From positions 2,356,001-2,420,000 of the forward strand of contig NZ_JAGKSR010000001.1 in NCBI RefSeq assembly GCF_017939615.1: DNA of 64,000 nucleotides, in the 5' to 3' direction. The position numbers and the translations under genes are program-made. The DNA comes from Microbacterium sp. BLY (GTDB taxonomy: Bacteria > Actinomycetota > Actinomycetes > Actinomycetales > Microbacteriaceae). The notes under the pieces were generated by a model, which saw nothing but the letters and a program-made list of their open reading frames with translations, did no database searches and was not told where the DNA came from. Shown in pieces: positions 17,234-25,811 of this stretch (position 1 is its first letter; each line of letters opens with the position of its first letter).

Positions 17234-18136
17234 ATGGACTTCGCGGTCGCGGTCGAGGCATTCGCCGACCACCTCGAAAAGGTGCGCCGGCTGTCTCCGG
17301 CGACCGTGAAGGCCTACCGCTCCGACCTGCGCGATCTCGGGGGCAGCGTCGGTGGTGGCCCCGTCAACCGGATAGATCTCGAGATGCTCCGCGAATGGCT
17401 CTGGCAGGCGACGCAACGCGGGGATGCGCGTGCGACGCTGGCGCGCCGGGCGGCCACGGCCCGGGCGTTCTTCGGATGGGCGCGGGAGCACGACCTCATC
17501 CCCGTCGACCCGAGTCTCCGTCTGGTGGCACCCAAGCGAGCGAAGACACTGCCGACCGTGGCGTCGAAGGACGCGATGGCGGAGCTTCTGGAGACCCATC
17601 GCCAGGCTGCCTCCGAGGGGGACCCCGTCGCGCTCCGCGACCACGCGGTGCTCGAACTCCTCTACGGCGCGGCCGTCCGCGTCTCCGAGCTCTGCGGCCT
17701 CGACGTCGACGACCTCGACCTCGATCGCGGGACCGCCCTCGTACGGGGCAAGGGCGACAAGGAGCGCGTCGTCCCCTTTGGCGTTCCGGCCAGGGATGCG
17801 CTGGGCGCCTACCTCCGTCGCGCGCGACCCGCACTCCTCGCCCGTGCGGCGGCCACGTCCCCCGCCGTCTTCCTCGGCAGTCGAGGGCGCCGACTCGGCC
17901 CTCGCACGGTCTACGAGGTCGTCGCCCGCGCGCTCGCGCCCGTGGTCGGAGCAGAGACGGTCGGCCCGCACGCGCTCCGCCACACCGCCGCCACGCATCT
18001 CCTCGACGGCGGCGCGGACCTGCGCGCGGTGCAGGAGATCCTCGGTCACGCGAGCCTCGGGACGACCCAGATCTACACACACGTGTCGGCGGAGCGGCTC
18101 ACGGCGACCTACCGGCTGGCGCATCCCCGCGCCTGA
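17234..18136 (+). CDS. xerC: Tyrosine recombinase XerC
   Basis: Resolves chromosome dimers at dif with XerD. At exactly 300 residues it has normal length. The SAM-like core-binding domain occupies about 1-95. The catalytic set is complete: Arg149 (GAAVRVSEL), Lys173 (GKGDKER), His247 and Arg249 (HALRHTAATH), His272 (GHASLG) and nucleophile Tyr281 (TTQIYTHVS). The ATG at 17234 has a CAGGCT hexamer six bases upstream. Position between dprA and the M23 gene is the conserved actinobacterial one; a phage integrase is unlikely. Confidence 0.93.
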   Translation: MDFAVAVEAFADHLEKVRRLSPATVKAYRSDLRDLGGSVGGGPVNRIDLEMLREWLWQATQRGDARATLARRAATARAFFGWAREHDLIPVDPSLRLVAPKRAKTLPTVASKDAMAELLETHRQAASEGDPVALRDHAVLELLYGAAVRVSELCGLDVDDLDLDRGTALVRGKGDKERVVPFGVPARDALGAYLRRARPALLARAAATSPAVFLGSRGRRLGPRTVYEVVARALAPVVGAETVGPHALRHTAATHLLDGGADLRAVQEILGHASLGTTQIYTHVSAERLTATYRLAHPRA

Positions 18137-18159
18137 CCGCTACCGGCGGAGGCCGCAGG

Positions 18160-18765
18160 TCACGAGTCGCAGCAGGGGAGGAGCCGTGCGCGGGGTACCT
18201 CCTCGAACAGCAGCATCGGATTGATGTACACCCCGTCGCGTCGCACCCCGACATGCAGCGCACCCGGGGCCGTGTGCCCTCCGGCGGCGACCCGACCGAT
18301 CTCCTGACCCTGACGGACCGTGTCACCCGGGCGGAGCGACGACTCCAACGGCTCGAACGTGCTCACGAGACCATCGGCGTGACGGATCGTGAGCACAGGA
18401 CGGTCGACCACCATGCCCTGGAACGCGACGACGCCGTCCGCCGGAGAGGTCACCGCGCTGGCCAGGGGTGCACCGACGTCCATGCCCCGGTGCCCGGGAC
18501 CGTAGGCATGCGCCGGCGCGCGATACGCCGTGCTCACCTCGCGGGCGCCGTCGACCGGCCATCGCCAGGGGGCCTCGGGTCCGGGCTCATCCTGGAGGGA
18601 CCGTCCGGGGTGGGACGCCGTCGCCGCCTGCGCGGATGGTGTGTCCGCGAGTGGAGCGCCCATCCCCAAGAGGATGAGGCCGGCGAGCACGGCCGGGATC
18701 GCGAGACGAGCGGCGCGCGACCGGCGCGAACTGACGTGGTTGTGAGGTCGGAGGGGAGGAGTCAT
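18160..18765 (-). CDS. Secreted M23-family (LytM/peptidoglycan endopeptidase-like) protein
   Basis: A 201-residue exported protein with a twin-Arg-like basic start and hydrophobic signal (about 18-48, ending near AQA-AT). The M23 zinc residues His92 and Asp96 (GHRGMDVGAP) and His171 (GALHVGVRRDG) are present. The region where active enzymes have a catalytic His reads STFEPL, so full hydrolase activity is doubtful. It may act as a regulatory or scaffold LytM factor. The start is set by a CAGACT hexamer six bases before the ATG; a start 28 codons upstream was rejected. It is convergent with xerC and divergent from rpsB. Confidence 0.85.
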   Translation of the reverse strand: MTPPLRPHNHVSSRRSRAARLAIPAVLAGLILLGMGAPLADTPSAQAATASHPGRSLQDEPGPEAPWRWPVDGAREVSTAYRAPAHAYGPGHRGMDVGAPLASAVTSPADGVVAFQGMVVDRPVLTIRHADGLVSTFEPLESSLRPGDTVRQGQEIGRVAAGGHTAPGALHVGVRRDGVYINPMLLFEEVPRARLLPCCDS

Positions 18766-19068
18766 GGGGTGAGTCTGGGCCGCAGTCGATCGCACGGTCG
18801 GACACCTCGGACGGTGGACCCGGACGCAGGGGAGAATGCGTAGGATCACGTGTCTGTGCAGGACGATCCGAGGGTGCGTGATCCTGTATGCTGGACGAGC
18901 ACCTCGATCTCGGGGTGACTACGCGTGCCCAGAGCGACTCCGTCGTGGCATCCACTCCCGCAGGTCCCGTCTCCGAACGGGTGGGCGTGAGCCGGGCACC
19001 AGGATGTCCGACCGTCCGGTCGGCATGACAACCTCAACGGCGCCCTGCGCCAGAATCAGGAGACGACC
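18766..19068 (+). promoter_or_regulatory. 303-base region between the M23 gene and rpsB: divergent promoters and rpsB leader
   Basis: On the minus strand CAGACT (18772-18777) serves the M23 gene. On the plus strand there are two -10-like hexamers, TAGGAT (18841-18846) and TATGCT (18887-18892); the second would give a leader of about 170 bases. Close to rpsB the arms CCGACC (19008-19013) and GGTCGG (19018-19023) form a small hairpin, and CAGGAG lies just before the ATG. No open reading frame here looks real. Autogenous control of rpsB is possible but unproven. Confidence 0.45.
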
Positions 19069-20010
19069 ATGGCTGTGGTCACCATCCGCCAGCTGCTCGA
19101 CAGCGGCGTGCACTTCGGACACCAGACGCGTCGGTGGAACCCGAAGGTGAAGCGCTTCATCCTCACGGAGCGCAGCGGCATCCACATCATCGACCTCCAG
19201 CAGTCGCTCGGCTACATCGACAAGGCCTACGACTTCGTCAAGGAGACCGTCGCGCACGGCGGCACGATCCTCTTCGTCGGCACCAAGAAGCAGGCGCAGG
19301 AGATCCTCGCGGAGCAGGCCACCCGTGTCGGCCAGCCCTACGTCAACCAGCGCTGGCTCGGCGGACTCCTCACCAACTTCTCCACCATCGCGAAGCGTCT
19401 CGCCCGCATGAAGGAGCTCGAGGAGTTCGACTACGAGAACCCGGCCGCCTCCGGCTTCACGAAGAAGGAGCTGCTGCTCAAGAAGCGCGAGCTGGACAAG
19501 CTCCACAAGTCGCTGGGCGGTATCCGCAACCTCACGAAGACGCCGTCCGCCCTCTGGGTCGTCGACGCCAAGCGCGAGCACCTCGCCATCGACGAGGCCA
19601 AGAAGCTCGGCATCCCGGTCATCGGCATCCTCGACACGAACGCCGACCCGGACGACTTCCAGTACCCGATCCCCGGTAACGACGACGCGATCCGCTCGGT
19701 CTCGCTGCTGACGCGCATCATCGCCGACGCCGCCGCCGAGGGCCTGCAGCAGAAGCACAACCCGGAGTCGGGCGACGCGGAGCCGCTGGCCGAGTGGGAG
19801 AAGGAGCTCCTCGAGGCTCCCGTCCAGGAGTCCGCGGACGCTGCCGAGGTCGTGACCGCTGACGACGAGGCCGCTGTCGTCGAGACCCCGGCCGCCGATG
19901 CCACCGCCGCCGACGAGGCCGGTGCCCAGGCGCACGACGAGGCGATCGCCGCCGCTTCCGGTGAGGAGACCTCCGAGGTCGCCGCCGCCGAGGCCGCAGA
20001 CGCCAAGTAA
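19069..20010 (+). CDS. rpsB: 30S ribosomal protein S2
   Basis: Residues 1 to about 228 are classical S2: [58 protein letters not shown] and the C-terminal [12 protein letters not shown]. Beyond that a tail of about 70 residues rich in Ala, Glu and Asp brings the total to 313, against about 240-260 in many bacteria. ATG behind AGGAG. It heads rpsB-tsf, with tsf 41 bases downstream, the near-universal pairing. Confidence 0.97.
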   Translation: MAVVTIRQLLDSGVHFGHQTRRWNPKVKRFILTERSGIHIIDLQQSLGYIDKAYDFVKETVAHGGTILFVGTKKQAQEILAEQATRVGQPYVNQRWLGGLLTNFSTIAKRLARMKELEEFDYENPAASGFTKKELLLKKRELDKLHKSLGGIRNLTKTPSALWVVDAKREHLAIDEAKKLGIPVIGILDTNADPDDFQYPIPGNDDAIRSVSLLTRIIADAAAEGLQQKHNPESGDAEPLAEWEKELLEAPVQESADAAEVVTADDEAAVVETPAADATAADEAGAQAHDEAIAAASGEETSEVAAAEAADAK

Positions 20011-20051
20011 TCCCTCCTCCACCCACATAACGAAGCAAGGAGCCACCACAC

Positions 20052-20879
20052 ATGGCCAACTTCACCATCGCCGACCTCAAGGCGCTGCGTGAGCAGCTCG
20101 GCACGGGAATGGTCGACACCAAGAAGGCGCTCGAGGAGGCCGACGGCGACGTCGAGAAGGCCACCGAGATCCTGCGTCTGAAGGGTGCGAAGGGCAACGC
20201 CAAGCGCGCCGACCGTTCGACCAGCGAGGGCCTCGTCGTCGCTCGCGAGCAGGACGGCGCCGTGACGCTCGTCGAGCTCGCCTGCGAGACCGACTTCGTC
20301 GCGAAGAACGAGCGCTTCATCGCGCTGGCCGACAAGGTCGCCGACGCCGTCGCGGCCGTGAAGGCCGACTCGGTCGAGGCCGCTCTGGCCGCTCCGGCGG
20401 GCGACAAGACCGTCGAGCAGCTCATCTCGGAAGAGGCCGCCATCATCGGCGAGAAGGTCGAGCTCCGTCGCGTGCGCACCGTCACCGGTGACAGCGTCGA
20501 GGTCTACCTGCACCGCACGAGCAAGGACCTGCCCCCGCAGATCGGTGTCGTCGTCGCCTACACGGGTGACGACGCCGCGACCGCGCGGAGCATCGCTCAG
20601 CACATCTCGTTCGCCAACCCGTCGTACCTGTCCCGCGAGGACGTGCCGGCGGACGCGGTCGAGAAGGAGCGCGAGATCGTCACCGAGATCTCCCGCAACG
20701 AGGGCAAGCCCGAGGCCGCCCTGCCGAAGATCGTCGAGGGCCGTGTCGCCGCGTTCATCAAGCAGGTCGCCCTGCTCGAGCAGGACTACGCGAAGGACAA
20801 CAAGCTCTCCGTCGCTCAGGTGGCGAAGGACGCCGGTATCACCGTGACGGACTTCGCGCGCTTCAAGGTCGGCGCGTAG
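20052..20879 (+). CDS. tsf: Translation elongation factor Ts
   Basis: Nucleotide exchange factor that recharges EF-Tu with GTP. The 275-residue length is typical for actinobacteria. The N-terminal UBA-like domain contains [19 protein letters not shown] (about 11-29), followed by the EF-Tu-contacting [13 protein letters not shown] near 75-87. The C-terminal domain includes [10 protein letters not shown]-like [21 protein letters not shown]. An AAGGAG site precedes the ATG. A strong terminator follows the stop, closing the rpsB-tsf operon. Confidence 0.97.
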   Translation: MANFTIADLKALREQLGTGMVDTKKALEEADGDVEKATEILRLKGAKGNAKRADRSTSEGLVVAREQDGAVTLVELACETDFVAKNERFIALADKVADAVAAVKADSVEAALAAPAGDKTVEQLISEEAAIIGEKVELRRVRTVTGDSVEVYLHRTSKDLPPQIGVVVAYTGDDAATARSIAQHISFANPSYLSREDVPADAVEKEREIVTEISRNEGKPEAALPKIVEGRVAAFIKQVALLEQDYAKDNKLSVAQVAKDAGITVTDFARFKVGA

Positions 20880-20887
20880 CACTGTCG

Positions 20888-20919
20888 AAGGGGTTCGGAT
20901 CGCACGATCCGAACCCCTT
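20888..20919 (+). terminator. rpsB-tsf intrinsic terminator
   Basis: Perfect 14-base stem (20888-20901 with 20906-20919), loop GCAC, followed by CTTC. Begins 9 bases after the tsf stop. Confidence 0.92.
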
Positions 20920-20968
20920 CTTCATGCCCACCAGGCACTATCTTGAATCGGGACGAGAGGACACTCCC

Positions 20969-21685
20969 ATGACTGAACGCACCGGACGCCGTCGCGTCCT
21001 CCTCAAGCTCTCCGGAGAGGCGTTCGGCGCCGGACAGCTCGGCGTCAACCCCGACGTGGTCAGCCAGATGGCTCGGGAGATCGCCGCCGCGGTCGACCGT
21101 GTGGAGGTGGCCGTCGTCGTCGGCGGCGGCAACTTCTTCCGCGGCGCGGAGCTCAGCCAGCGGGGGATGGACCGCGGCCGAGCCGACTACATGGGCATGC
21201 TGGGTACCGTCATGAACGCCCTCGCCCTGCAGGACTTCCTCGAGCAGGCCGGTGCGGCGACCCGCGTCCAGTCCGCCATCGCGATGACGCAGGTCGCGGA
21301 GCCGTACATCCCGCGGCGCGCGGAGCGGCACATGGAGAAGGGGCGCGTCGTGATCTTCGGCGCCGGCGCGGGCCTTCCGTACTTCTCCACCGACACCGTC
21401 GCGGCGCAGCGCGCTCTGGAGATCGGCGCCACCGAGGTCCTCGTCGCCAAGAACGGCGTCGACGCCATCTACACCGCCGACCCGAACAAGCATGCCGACG
21501 CCGAGCGCATCGAGCGCGTCACCTACCGTGACGCACTCCAGCAGGGCCTCAAGGTCGTCGACTCGACGGCGTTCAGCCTCTGCATGGACAACAACATGGA
21601 CATGCGCGTGTTCGGCATGGAGCCGGCGGGCAACGTGACGCGTGCGCTGCTCGGCGACCCCATCGGCACCCTCGTCACCGCCTGA
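20969..21685 (+). CDS. pyrH: UMP kinase
   Basis: Phosphorylates UMP to UDP with ATP in pyrimidine nucleotide synthesis; bacterial hexameric type, unrelated to eukaryotic UMP kinases. The 238 residues carry [11 protein letters not shown] (about 10-20), [14 protein letters not shown] (about 49-62), [17 protein letters not shown] (about 71-87) and the Asp/Thr-rich nucleotide region [14 protein letters not shown] near 166-179. The ATG at 20969 is preferred over a start 15 codons upstream because a GAGAGGAC site precedes it. It lies in its own unit after the tsf terminator, with frr 69 bases downstream. Confidence 0.96.
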   Translation: MTERTGRRRVLLKLSGEAFGAGQLGVNPDVVSQMAREIAAAVDRVEVAVVVGGGNFFRGAELSQRGMDRGRADYMGMLGTVMNALALQDFLEQAGAATRVQSAIAMTQVAEPYIPRRAERHMEKGRVVIFGAGAGLPYFSTDTVAAQRALEIGATEVLVAKNGVDAIYTADPNKHADAERIERVTYRDALQQGLKVVDSTAFSLCMDNNMDMRVFGMEPAGNVTRALLGDPIGTLVTA

Positions 21686-21699
21686 GCGCCTGCACGGGA

Positions 21700-21722
21700 C
21701 GGGAGCCCGCTCCCGATAGAAT
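21700..21722 (+). promoter_or_regulatory. frr promoter with overlapping 16-bp palindrome
   Basis: TAGAAT (21717-21722) is a -10 element about 32 bases before the frr GTG. Immediately upstream is the perfect dyad CGGGAGCC/CGCTCCCG-type repeat at 21700-21715 (arms CGGGAGC and GCTCCCG around CC). Its two-base centre makes a DNA-binding site more likely than an RNA hairpin. The binding protein is unknown. Confidence 0.45.
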
Positions 21723-21754
21723 TTCCAGAACACCCCGACGATAGGAGCACCACC

Positions 21755-22309
21755 GTGATCGCGGACGTCCTCGCTGAAACCACCACCCGCATGTCCCGAG
21801 CTGTCGAGGCTGCCAAGGAGGACTTCGCCACGGTGCGCACGGGCCGTGCGAACCCGCAGCTCTTCCAGAAGGTGCTGGTGGACTACTACGGCACCCCGAC
21901 GCCGCTCGCACAGCTCGCGTCCCTGGCGAACCAGGAGGCTCGCACCCTCATCATCACGCCGTACGACAAGTCGGCCCTCAAGGCGATCGAGCAGGCGATC
22001 CGCGACATGCCGAACCTCGGGGCGAACCCCACGAACGACGGCAACCTCGTGCGCGTGACGATGCCGGAGCTGACGGCTGAGCGCCGCAAAGAGTACGTGA
22101 AGCTGGTCAAGTCGAAGGCCGAGGACGCGAAGGTCCACGTCCGCGGCATCCGTCGGAAGGCGAAGGACGAGCTCGACGGCCTCAAGAGCGAGCTCGGCGA
22201 GGACGAGATCGCTCGCGGCGAGAAGGAGCTCGATGCTCTGACCCGTCAGCACGTCGACCTCATCGACGACGCGCTGAAGCGCAAAGAGGCCGAACTGCTC
22301 GAGGTGTAG
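21755..22309 (+). CDS. frr: Ribosome recycling factor
   Basis: With EF-G, splits post-termination ribosomes. The 184-residue length is standard. Domain I and II features include the start [22 protein letters not shown] (about 12-33) and [22 protein letters not shown]. The basic C-terminal helix with [25 protein letters not shown] and [15 protein letters not shown] completes the three-helix bundle. GTG start behind ATAGGAGCACC. cdsA follows after five bases, so the two are co-transcribed. Confidence 0.97.
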   Translation: MIADVLAETTTRMSRAVEAAKEDFATVRTGRANPQLFQKVLVDYYGTPTPLAQLASLANQEARTLIITPYDKSALKAIEQAIRDMPNLGANPTNDGNLVRVTMPELTAERRKEYVKLVKSKAEDAKVHVRGIRRKAKDELDGLKSELGEDEIARGEKELDALTRQHVDLIDDALKRKEAELLEV

Positions 22310-22314
22310 CCCGG

Positions 22315-23448
22315 ATGTCCGACGAATCGCGAGGCGCCGAGGGGGACACGCCGGTGTCCCGCCGGGAGGCGCGGCCGGAGGGCGAAGCCGACGCGGGTGT
22401 CCCGCTGGCGGATGCCGCGTTCCCGGCGTTCGACGCCGCGCGCGTGCCACCGCGACCGCCGCTCCCCGGGACGCCGGTCACGGTCGATCCGCTCGACACC
22501 GCGGATCACAATGCGATCCGCGAGCAGTGGCGCCAGGCGCGGGATGAGTTCGGCACCCACGTCTCGCATGCACGCGATCAGCTCGATCAGGCCAATGAGC
22601 GCATCAAGCAGCGCACGGGCCGCGATCTGATCCTCGCGATCCTGATCGGTCTCGCGTTCGGCGCCGCTCTCCTCGGATCGCTGCTGTTCATCAAGGCCCT
22701 CTTCGTGCCGTTCGCGCTGGCAGCGGCGCTTCTCGGCGTCTACGAGCTGTCGCGCGCCCTGCGCGCCGCCGGACGACGCGTCGACGTGATCCCACAGCTG
22801 GGTGCCGCCGCGTTCCTCGTGTTGTCGGCGTACTTCGCACAGCCGTGGCTGAGCTGGGTGATGCTGTTCGTGTCCGTCGCCTTCGTTATCGTGTGGCGTC
22901 TGGTCGCGCAGATGGTCGCCAAGGACGGGCGCACCTATGGCGACGTCCTCACGGATGCGGTCATCGGCGGCTTCGTGCAGATCTACGTACCGTTCCTGGC
23001 CGGCGTCGCCCTGATACTGCTCGAACAGGAGGGCGGGCAGTGGTGGGTGCTGAGCTTCATCGCGATCGCCGTGGCCGCCGACACAGGCGCATATGCGGCG
23101 GGTCTCGCCTTCGGGCGCCATCCCATGGCTCCGCGGATCAGCCCCAAGAAGACCTGGGAGGGCTTCGCCGGCGCTGTGGTCGCGTCCCTGCTCGTGGGCG
23201 TGCTCCTGGCGATGTTCCTGCTCGATCTGCCCTGGTGGGGCGGGGTGATCTTCGGTGCGGCCATCCTGCTCTCGGCCACGCTCGGCGACCTCGGCGAGTC
23301 CATGCTGAAGCGCGACCTGGGCATCAAGGACATGAGCTCGTGGCTCCCCGGCCACGGCGGGCTGCTCGACCGTCTGGACAGCATCCTGCCGTCCACGATC
23401 CCGGCTCTGTGCCTCTACTTCCTCCTCTCTCCCTGGGTGGTGCTGTGA
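22315..23448 (+). CDS. cdsA: Phosphatidate cytidylyltransferase
   Basis: Makes CDP-diacylglycerol from phosphatidate and CTP, the branch point of phospholipid synthesis. The 377-residue product has an unusually long hydrophilic N-terminus (about 1-105, Pro/Arg/Asp-rich, with coiled-coil-like QWRQARDEFGTHVSHARDQLDQANERI). About eight membrane helices follow. The family signature is near the C-terminus: SPKKTWEGFAGA (about 276-287), then LGDLGESMLKRDLGIKDMSSWLPGHGGLLDRLDS with the catalytic acidic and His residues. ATG five bases after frr. Its stop overlaps the next start (TGATG). Confidence 0.94.
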   Translation: MSDESRGAEGDTPVSRREARPEGEADAGVPLADAAFPAFDAARVPPRPPLPGTPVTVDPLDTADHNAIREQWRQARDEFGTHVSHARDQLDQANERIKQRTGRDLILAILIGLAFGAALLGSLLFIKALFVPFALAAALLGVYELSRALRAAGRRVDVIPQLGAAAFLVLSAYFAQPWLSWVMLFVSVAFVIVWRLVAQMVAKDGRTYGDVLTDAVIGGFVQIYVPFLAGVALILLEQEGGQWWVLSFIAIAVAADTGAYAAGLAFGRHPMAPRISPKKTWEGFAGAVVASLLVGVLLAMFLLDLPWWGGVIFGAAILLSATLGDLGESMLKRDLGIKDMSSWLPGHGGLLDRLDSILPSTIPALCLYFLLSPWVVL

Positions 23449-24029
23449 TGACCGAAAACCGGATCGATACCGCGACGCGGAGCACGGCGAAGCCGGCCTT
23501 CGCGCTCACCAGCGGGCGGACGAAGGGCTATCACCGCGCCGCCGTGGACAGCTTCCTCGCTTCGGCGCGCCGGGCTTTCGAGACCGGCGGCGATGATCTC
23601 ACCGCCGCGGACGTTCGGACCGCCTCCTTCCCTCTGGTCAAGGAGGGCTACGTCGTCGCGGACGTCGACGCTGCTCTGGGCCGTGTGGAGGACGCGTTCG
23701 CCGCACGCGAGCGGGAGCGCGCGGTGCGTTCCCTCGGTGCAGGAGCATGGGTGGAGCAGGCGCGGTCGGACGCCCAGGTGATCCTCGACCACCTCGCCCG
23801 GCCGCGCCGCCATCGCTTCGCACGCACCGGATTCCTCACCTTCGGCTACCGTGTCGATGAGGTCGACCACGTGACCTCGCGCATCGTCCGCTATCTGCGC
23901 GACGGCGATGCCCTGACCGCCGAGCAGTTGCGGTCCGCGGCCTTCCGGATGCAGCGCGGCGGCTACCGCGAGGAGCAGGTCGACGCGCTCCTCGACGCCA
24001 CGATCGACGTCATCCTCGCCGTCCGCTGA
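23448..24029 (+). CDS. DivIVA-domain (DivI1A-type) repeat protein
   Basis: A 193-residue soluble protein with two DivIVA-like N-terminal motifs of the short actinobacterial type: FALTSGRTKGYHRAAVDSFLASARRAFE (about 17-44) and RTGFLTFGYRVDEVDHVTSRIVRYLRDG (about 125-152). Each is followed by an LTAADVR/LTAEQLR segment and a VKEGY/QRGGY turn. It lacks the long coiled coil of true DivIVA/Wag31, so a polar scaffold role is unlikely; an accessory envelope or division role is inferred. The start overlaps the cdsA stop by one base, so it is expressed with frr-cdsA. Confidence 0.8.
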   Translation: MTENRIDTATRSTAKPAFALTSGRTKGYHRAAVDSFLASARRAFETGGDDLTAADVRTASFPLVKEGYVVADVDAALGRVEDAFAARERERAVRSLGAGAWVEQARSDAQVILDHLARPRRHRFARTGFLTFGYRVDEVDHVTSRIVRYLRDGDALTAEQLRSAAFRMQRGGYREEQVDALLDATIDVILAVR

Positions 24030-24062
24030 GCCTGCCTGATGGCCAGTTCAGGCAGGTATGCG

Positions 24063-24068
24063 TAAACT
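24063..24068 (+). promoter_or_regulatory. -10 hexamer TAAACT for the secreted transglycosylase-like gene
   Basis: TAAACT ends ten bases before the GTG at 24079. It lies downstream of an upstream in-frame ATG (24058), which would therefore be outside the transcript. This favours the GTG start. Confidence 0.45.
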
Positions 24069-24078
24069 GTCCTCCATC

Positions 24079-24780
24079 GTGAACTCCCGAAACGACATGA
24101 TTCCCGAACGAAGCGACGCCGCGCTGGTACCCGCAGCGACGGCGACGTCCGCCTCCCGAGGTACGCGCCGCTGGTCGCGGCGTCGTGGCGTCGTCGGCGT
24201 CTTCAGCTCTCTCGCCGTCGTGGGTTTCGCCGCGGCGATGGTCGCGCCCACCGGTGTCGCCCTGGCTCAGCCGGTCACCGCGGACGCTCCGGAGTCGGTG
24301 TACTCGGCCGCTCTCGCGGACACCCAGAACCTGACAGTGACGGTCGAGGGCGCCGCGATCACGCCGGTCGAGCGCGGGACCTTCGAGGTCTACGTCAAGC
24401 CGAAGCCCAAGCCCAAGCCGAAGCCCGCTCCGGCGAGCACATCCTCGTCTTCCGGCTCGCAGGGTGGATCGTCCGGCGGCGGTCTCCCGCCGTACAGCGG
24501 GGGCGGCGCCCCCGCCGAGTGGATGGCGGCCGCGGGCATCGCCCAGAGCGACTGGCAGTACGTGGACTACATCGTCTCGCGCGAGAGCGGCTGGAACCCG
24601 AACGCCACCAACTCGTCGTCGGGTGCATGCGGCCTCGTGCAGGCACTGCCCTGCAGCAAGGTGCCGGGCAACGGCTACAACCCCGTGGACAACCTGCGCT
24701 GGGCCACCGGCTATGCGACCGGTCGCTACGGCAGCTGGGCCGGCGCGTACAACTTCTGGGTCACCAACCACTGGTGGTGA
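24079..24780 (+). CDS. Secreted lytic-transglycosylase-like protein with Lys-Pro linker
   Basis: A 233-residue exported protein. A long basic N-terminus with RRWSRRR precedes a hydrophobic signal (about 40-64, cleavage near ALAQ). A short domain follows, then a linker of five Lys-Pro repeats (KPKPKPKPKP) and a Ser/Gly-rich stretch. The last 70 residues resemble the catalytic fold of transglycosylase/resuscitation-factor-like proteins, with IVSRESGWNPNATNSSSGACGLVQ. The Glu in that motif is the expected catalytic acid, and ATGYATGRYGSWAGAYNFW closes the domain. The Lys-Pro linker may span or bind the wall. Start chosen from promoter position; ATG at 24058 or 24097 are alternatives. Confidence 0.78.
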   Translation: MNSRNDMIPERSDAALVPAATATSASRGTRRWSRRRGVVGVFSSLAVVGFAAAMVAPTGVALAQPVTADAPESVYSAALADTQNLTVTVEGAAITPVERGTFEVYVKPKPKPKPKPAPASTSSSSGSQGGSSGGGLPPYSGGGAPAEWMAAAGIAQSDWQYVDYIVSRESGWNPNATNSSSGACGLVQALPCSKVPGNGYNPVDNLRWATGYATGRYGSWAGAYNFWVTNHWW

Positions 24781-24789
24781 GCCGGCACC

Positions 24790-25077
24790 ATGCCCCGCTC
24801 ACGCCGACGTCCTTCCGCGCGCCCTGAGGGCGAGGACTCGTTCGACCGTCTGCTCGCGGGGTGGAAGCGCACCGAGGTCCGTCGGGGCGTCGAGTGGACC
24901 GTGCAGCCGGTGTCGGCCCTCCAGGCGCAGAAGGCCTATGTGTGCCCGGGCTGCGGCAGGTCTGTGGAGCCGGGGACGGCCCATGTCGTCGCCTGGCGGG
25001 CGGACGGCGTTCTCGGTGAAGCGGCGGCCCTGGCCGACCGCAGACACTGGCACAACCACTGTTGGAGGATCGCATGA
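24790..25077 (+). CDS. Small putative zinc-binding protein, function unknown
   Basis: A 95-residue basic protein. Residues about 50-55 read CPGCGR and the C-terminus reads RRHWHNHCW, so Cys-x2-Cys and His-x-x-Cys could bind one zinc ion. The N-terminus is rich in Arg and Pro, and a tryptophan-rich middle precedes the zinc pair. Its stop overlaps the hydrolase start by four bases (ATGA), so they form a translational pair. Relatives in actinobacteria are sometimes labelled ATP/GTP-binding proteins, but no P-loop is present here. Confidence 0.75.
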   Translation: MPRSRRRPSARPEGEDSFDRLLAGWKRTEVRRGVEWTVQPVSALQAQKAYVCPGCGRSVEPGTAHVVAWRADGVLGEAAALADRRHWHNHCWRIA

Positions 25078-25796
25078 CCATGGAGATCCGCGGACCGCGG
25101 GAGCTTCCGGCGCGGCGCGAGGACATCGAGCTGCACACCGCGGACGGGTTCACCCTGGTGGGCGAGCTGGCGCTGCCGGAGACATCCGCATCGGTGGCGA
25201 CCCTCGTGACGTTGCACCCGCTGCCGACCGCGGGCGGTTTCATGGACTCGCACATCCTCCGGAAGGCGGCCGCGCGGCTCCCGGAACTGGCCGACCTCGC
25301 GGTCCTGCGCTTCAACACCCGTGGGACGACCTCGCCGCGCGGCACCAGCGAGGGCACATTCGACGGGGGCGGTGCGGAGCAGTTCGACGTGGCTGCCGCG
25401 ATGGAGTTCGTCCGCGAGCGAGGACTACCGCGCCCGTGGCTGGTCGGCTGGTCCTTCGGCACGGAACTCGCCCTCAAGTACGGCGCCGACCATGACATCG
25501 AGGGCATCATCCTCCTCTCGCCGCCGTTGCACCGGGCGTCGGCCGATGAGGTCGCCGCGTGGGCGGGCGGCGAGCATCGTGTCGTGATCCTCGTCCCCGA
25601 GTTCGACGACTACCTCCGGCCGGCGGAGGCCCGCGAGCGGTTCGCAGCGATCCCGCACGCGCAGATCATCGCCGTCGAGGGCGGGAAGCACCTGTGGGTG
25701 GGGGAGACCCAGACACGGCGGGTGCTCACCGAGATCGTCGCGGCAGTGAATCCGGAGGCATTGCCTCTGCCCACCCACTGGCCCGCGCAGGACTGA
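25074..25796 (+). CDS. Alpha/beta-hydrolase fold protein
   Basis: A 240-residue cytosolic hydrolase of the dienelactone-hydrolase/serine-aminopeptidase-like type. HPLPTAGG (about 48-55) fits the oxyanion-hole region, GWSFG near 124-128 holds the nucleophile Ser, and PEFDDYLRP and GGKHLWVG supply the likely acid and His. No signal peptide. The ATG at 25074 follows GGAGG and overlaps the zinc-protein stop. The natural ester, amide or acyl substrate cannot be predicted. Confidence 0.8.
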   Translation: MTMEIRGPRELPARREDIELHTADGFTLVGELALPETSASVATLVTLHPLPTAGGFMDSHILRKAAARLPELADLAVLRFNTRGTTSPRGTSEGTFDGGGAEQFDVAAAMEFVRERGLPRPWLVGWSFGTELALKYGADHDIEGIILLSPPLHRASADEVAAWAGGEHRVVILVPEFDDYLRPAEARERFAAIPHAQIIAVEGGKHLWVGETQTRRVLTEIVAAVNPEALPLPTHWPAQD

Positions 25797-25811
25797 GGGC
25801 GAACGCCGCGG

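Noticed and set aside
17234-18136. Phage or integron integrase
   Set aside because: Length of 300 residues, complete Xer residues, conserved gene order, and no attachment repeats or phage genes nearby.
18841-18892. Firm promoter call for rpsB
   Set aside because: Two -10-like hexamers exist, but neither has a convincing -35 at normal spacing, so I list the region only as a whole.
24391-24432. DNA tandem repeat as a possible CRISPR or satellite
   Set aside because: It encodes the Lys-Pro linker in frame; unit length of six bases and low copy number exclude a CRISPR array. No CRISPR array was seen in the window.
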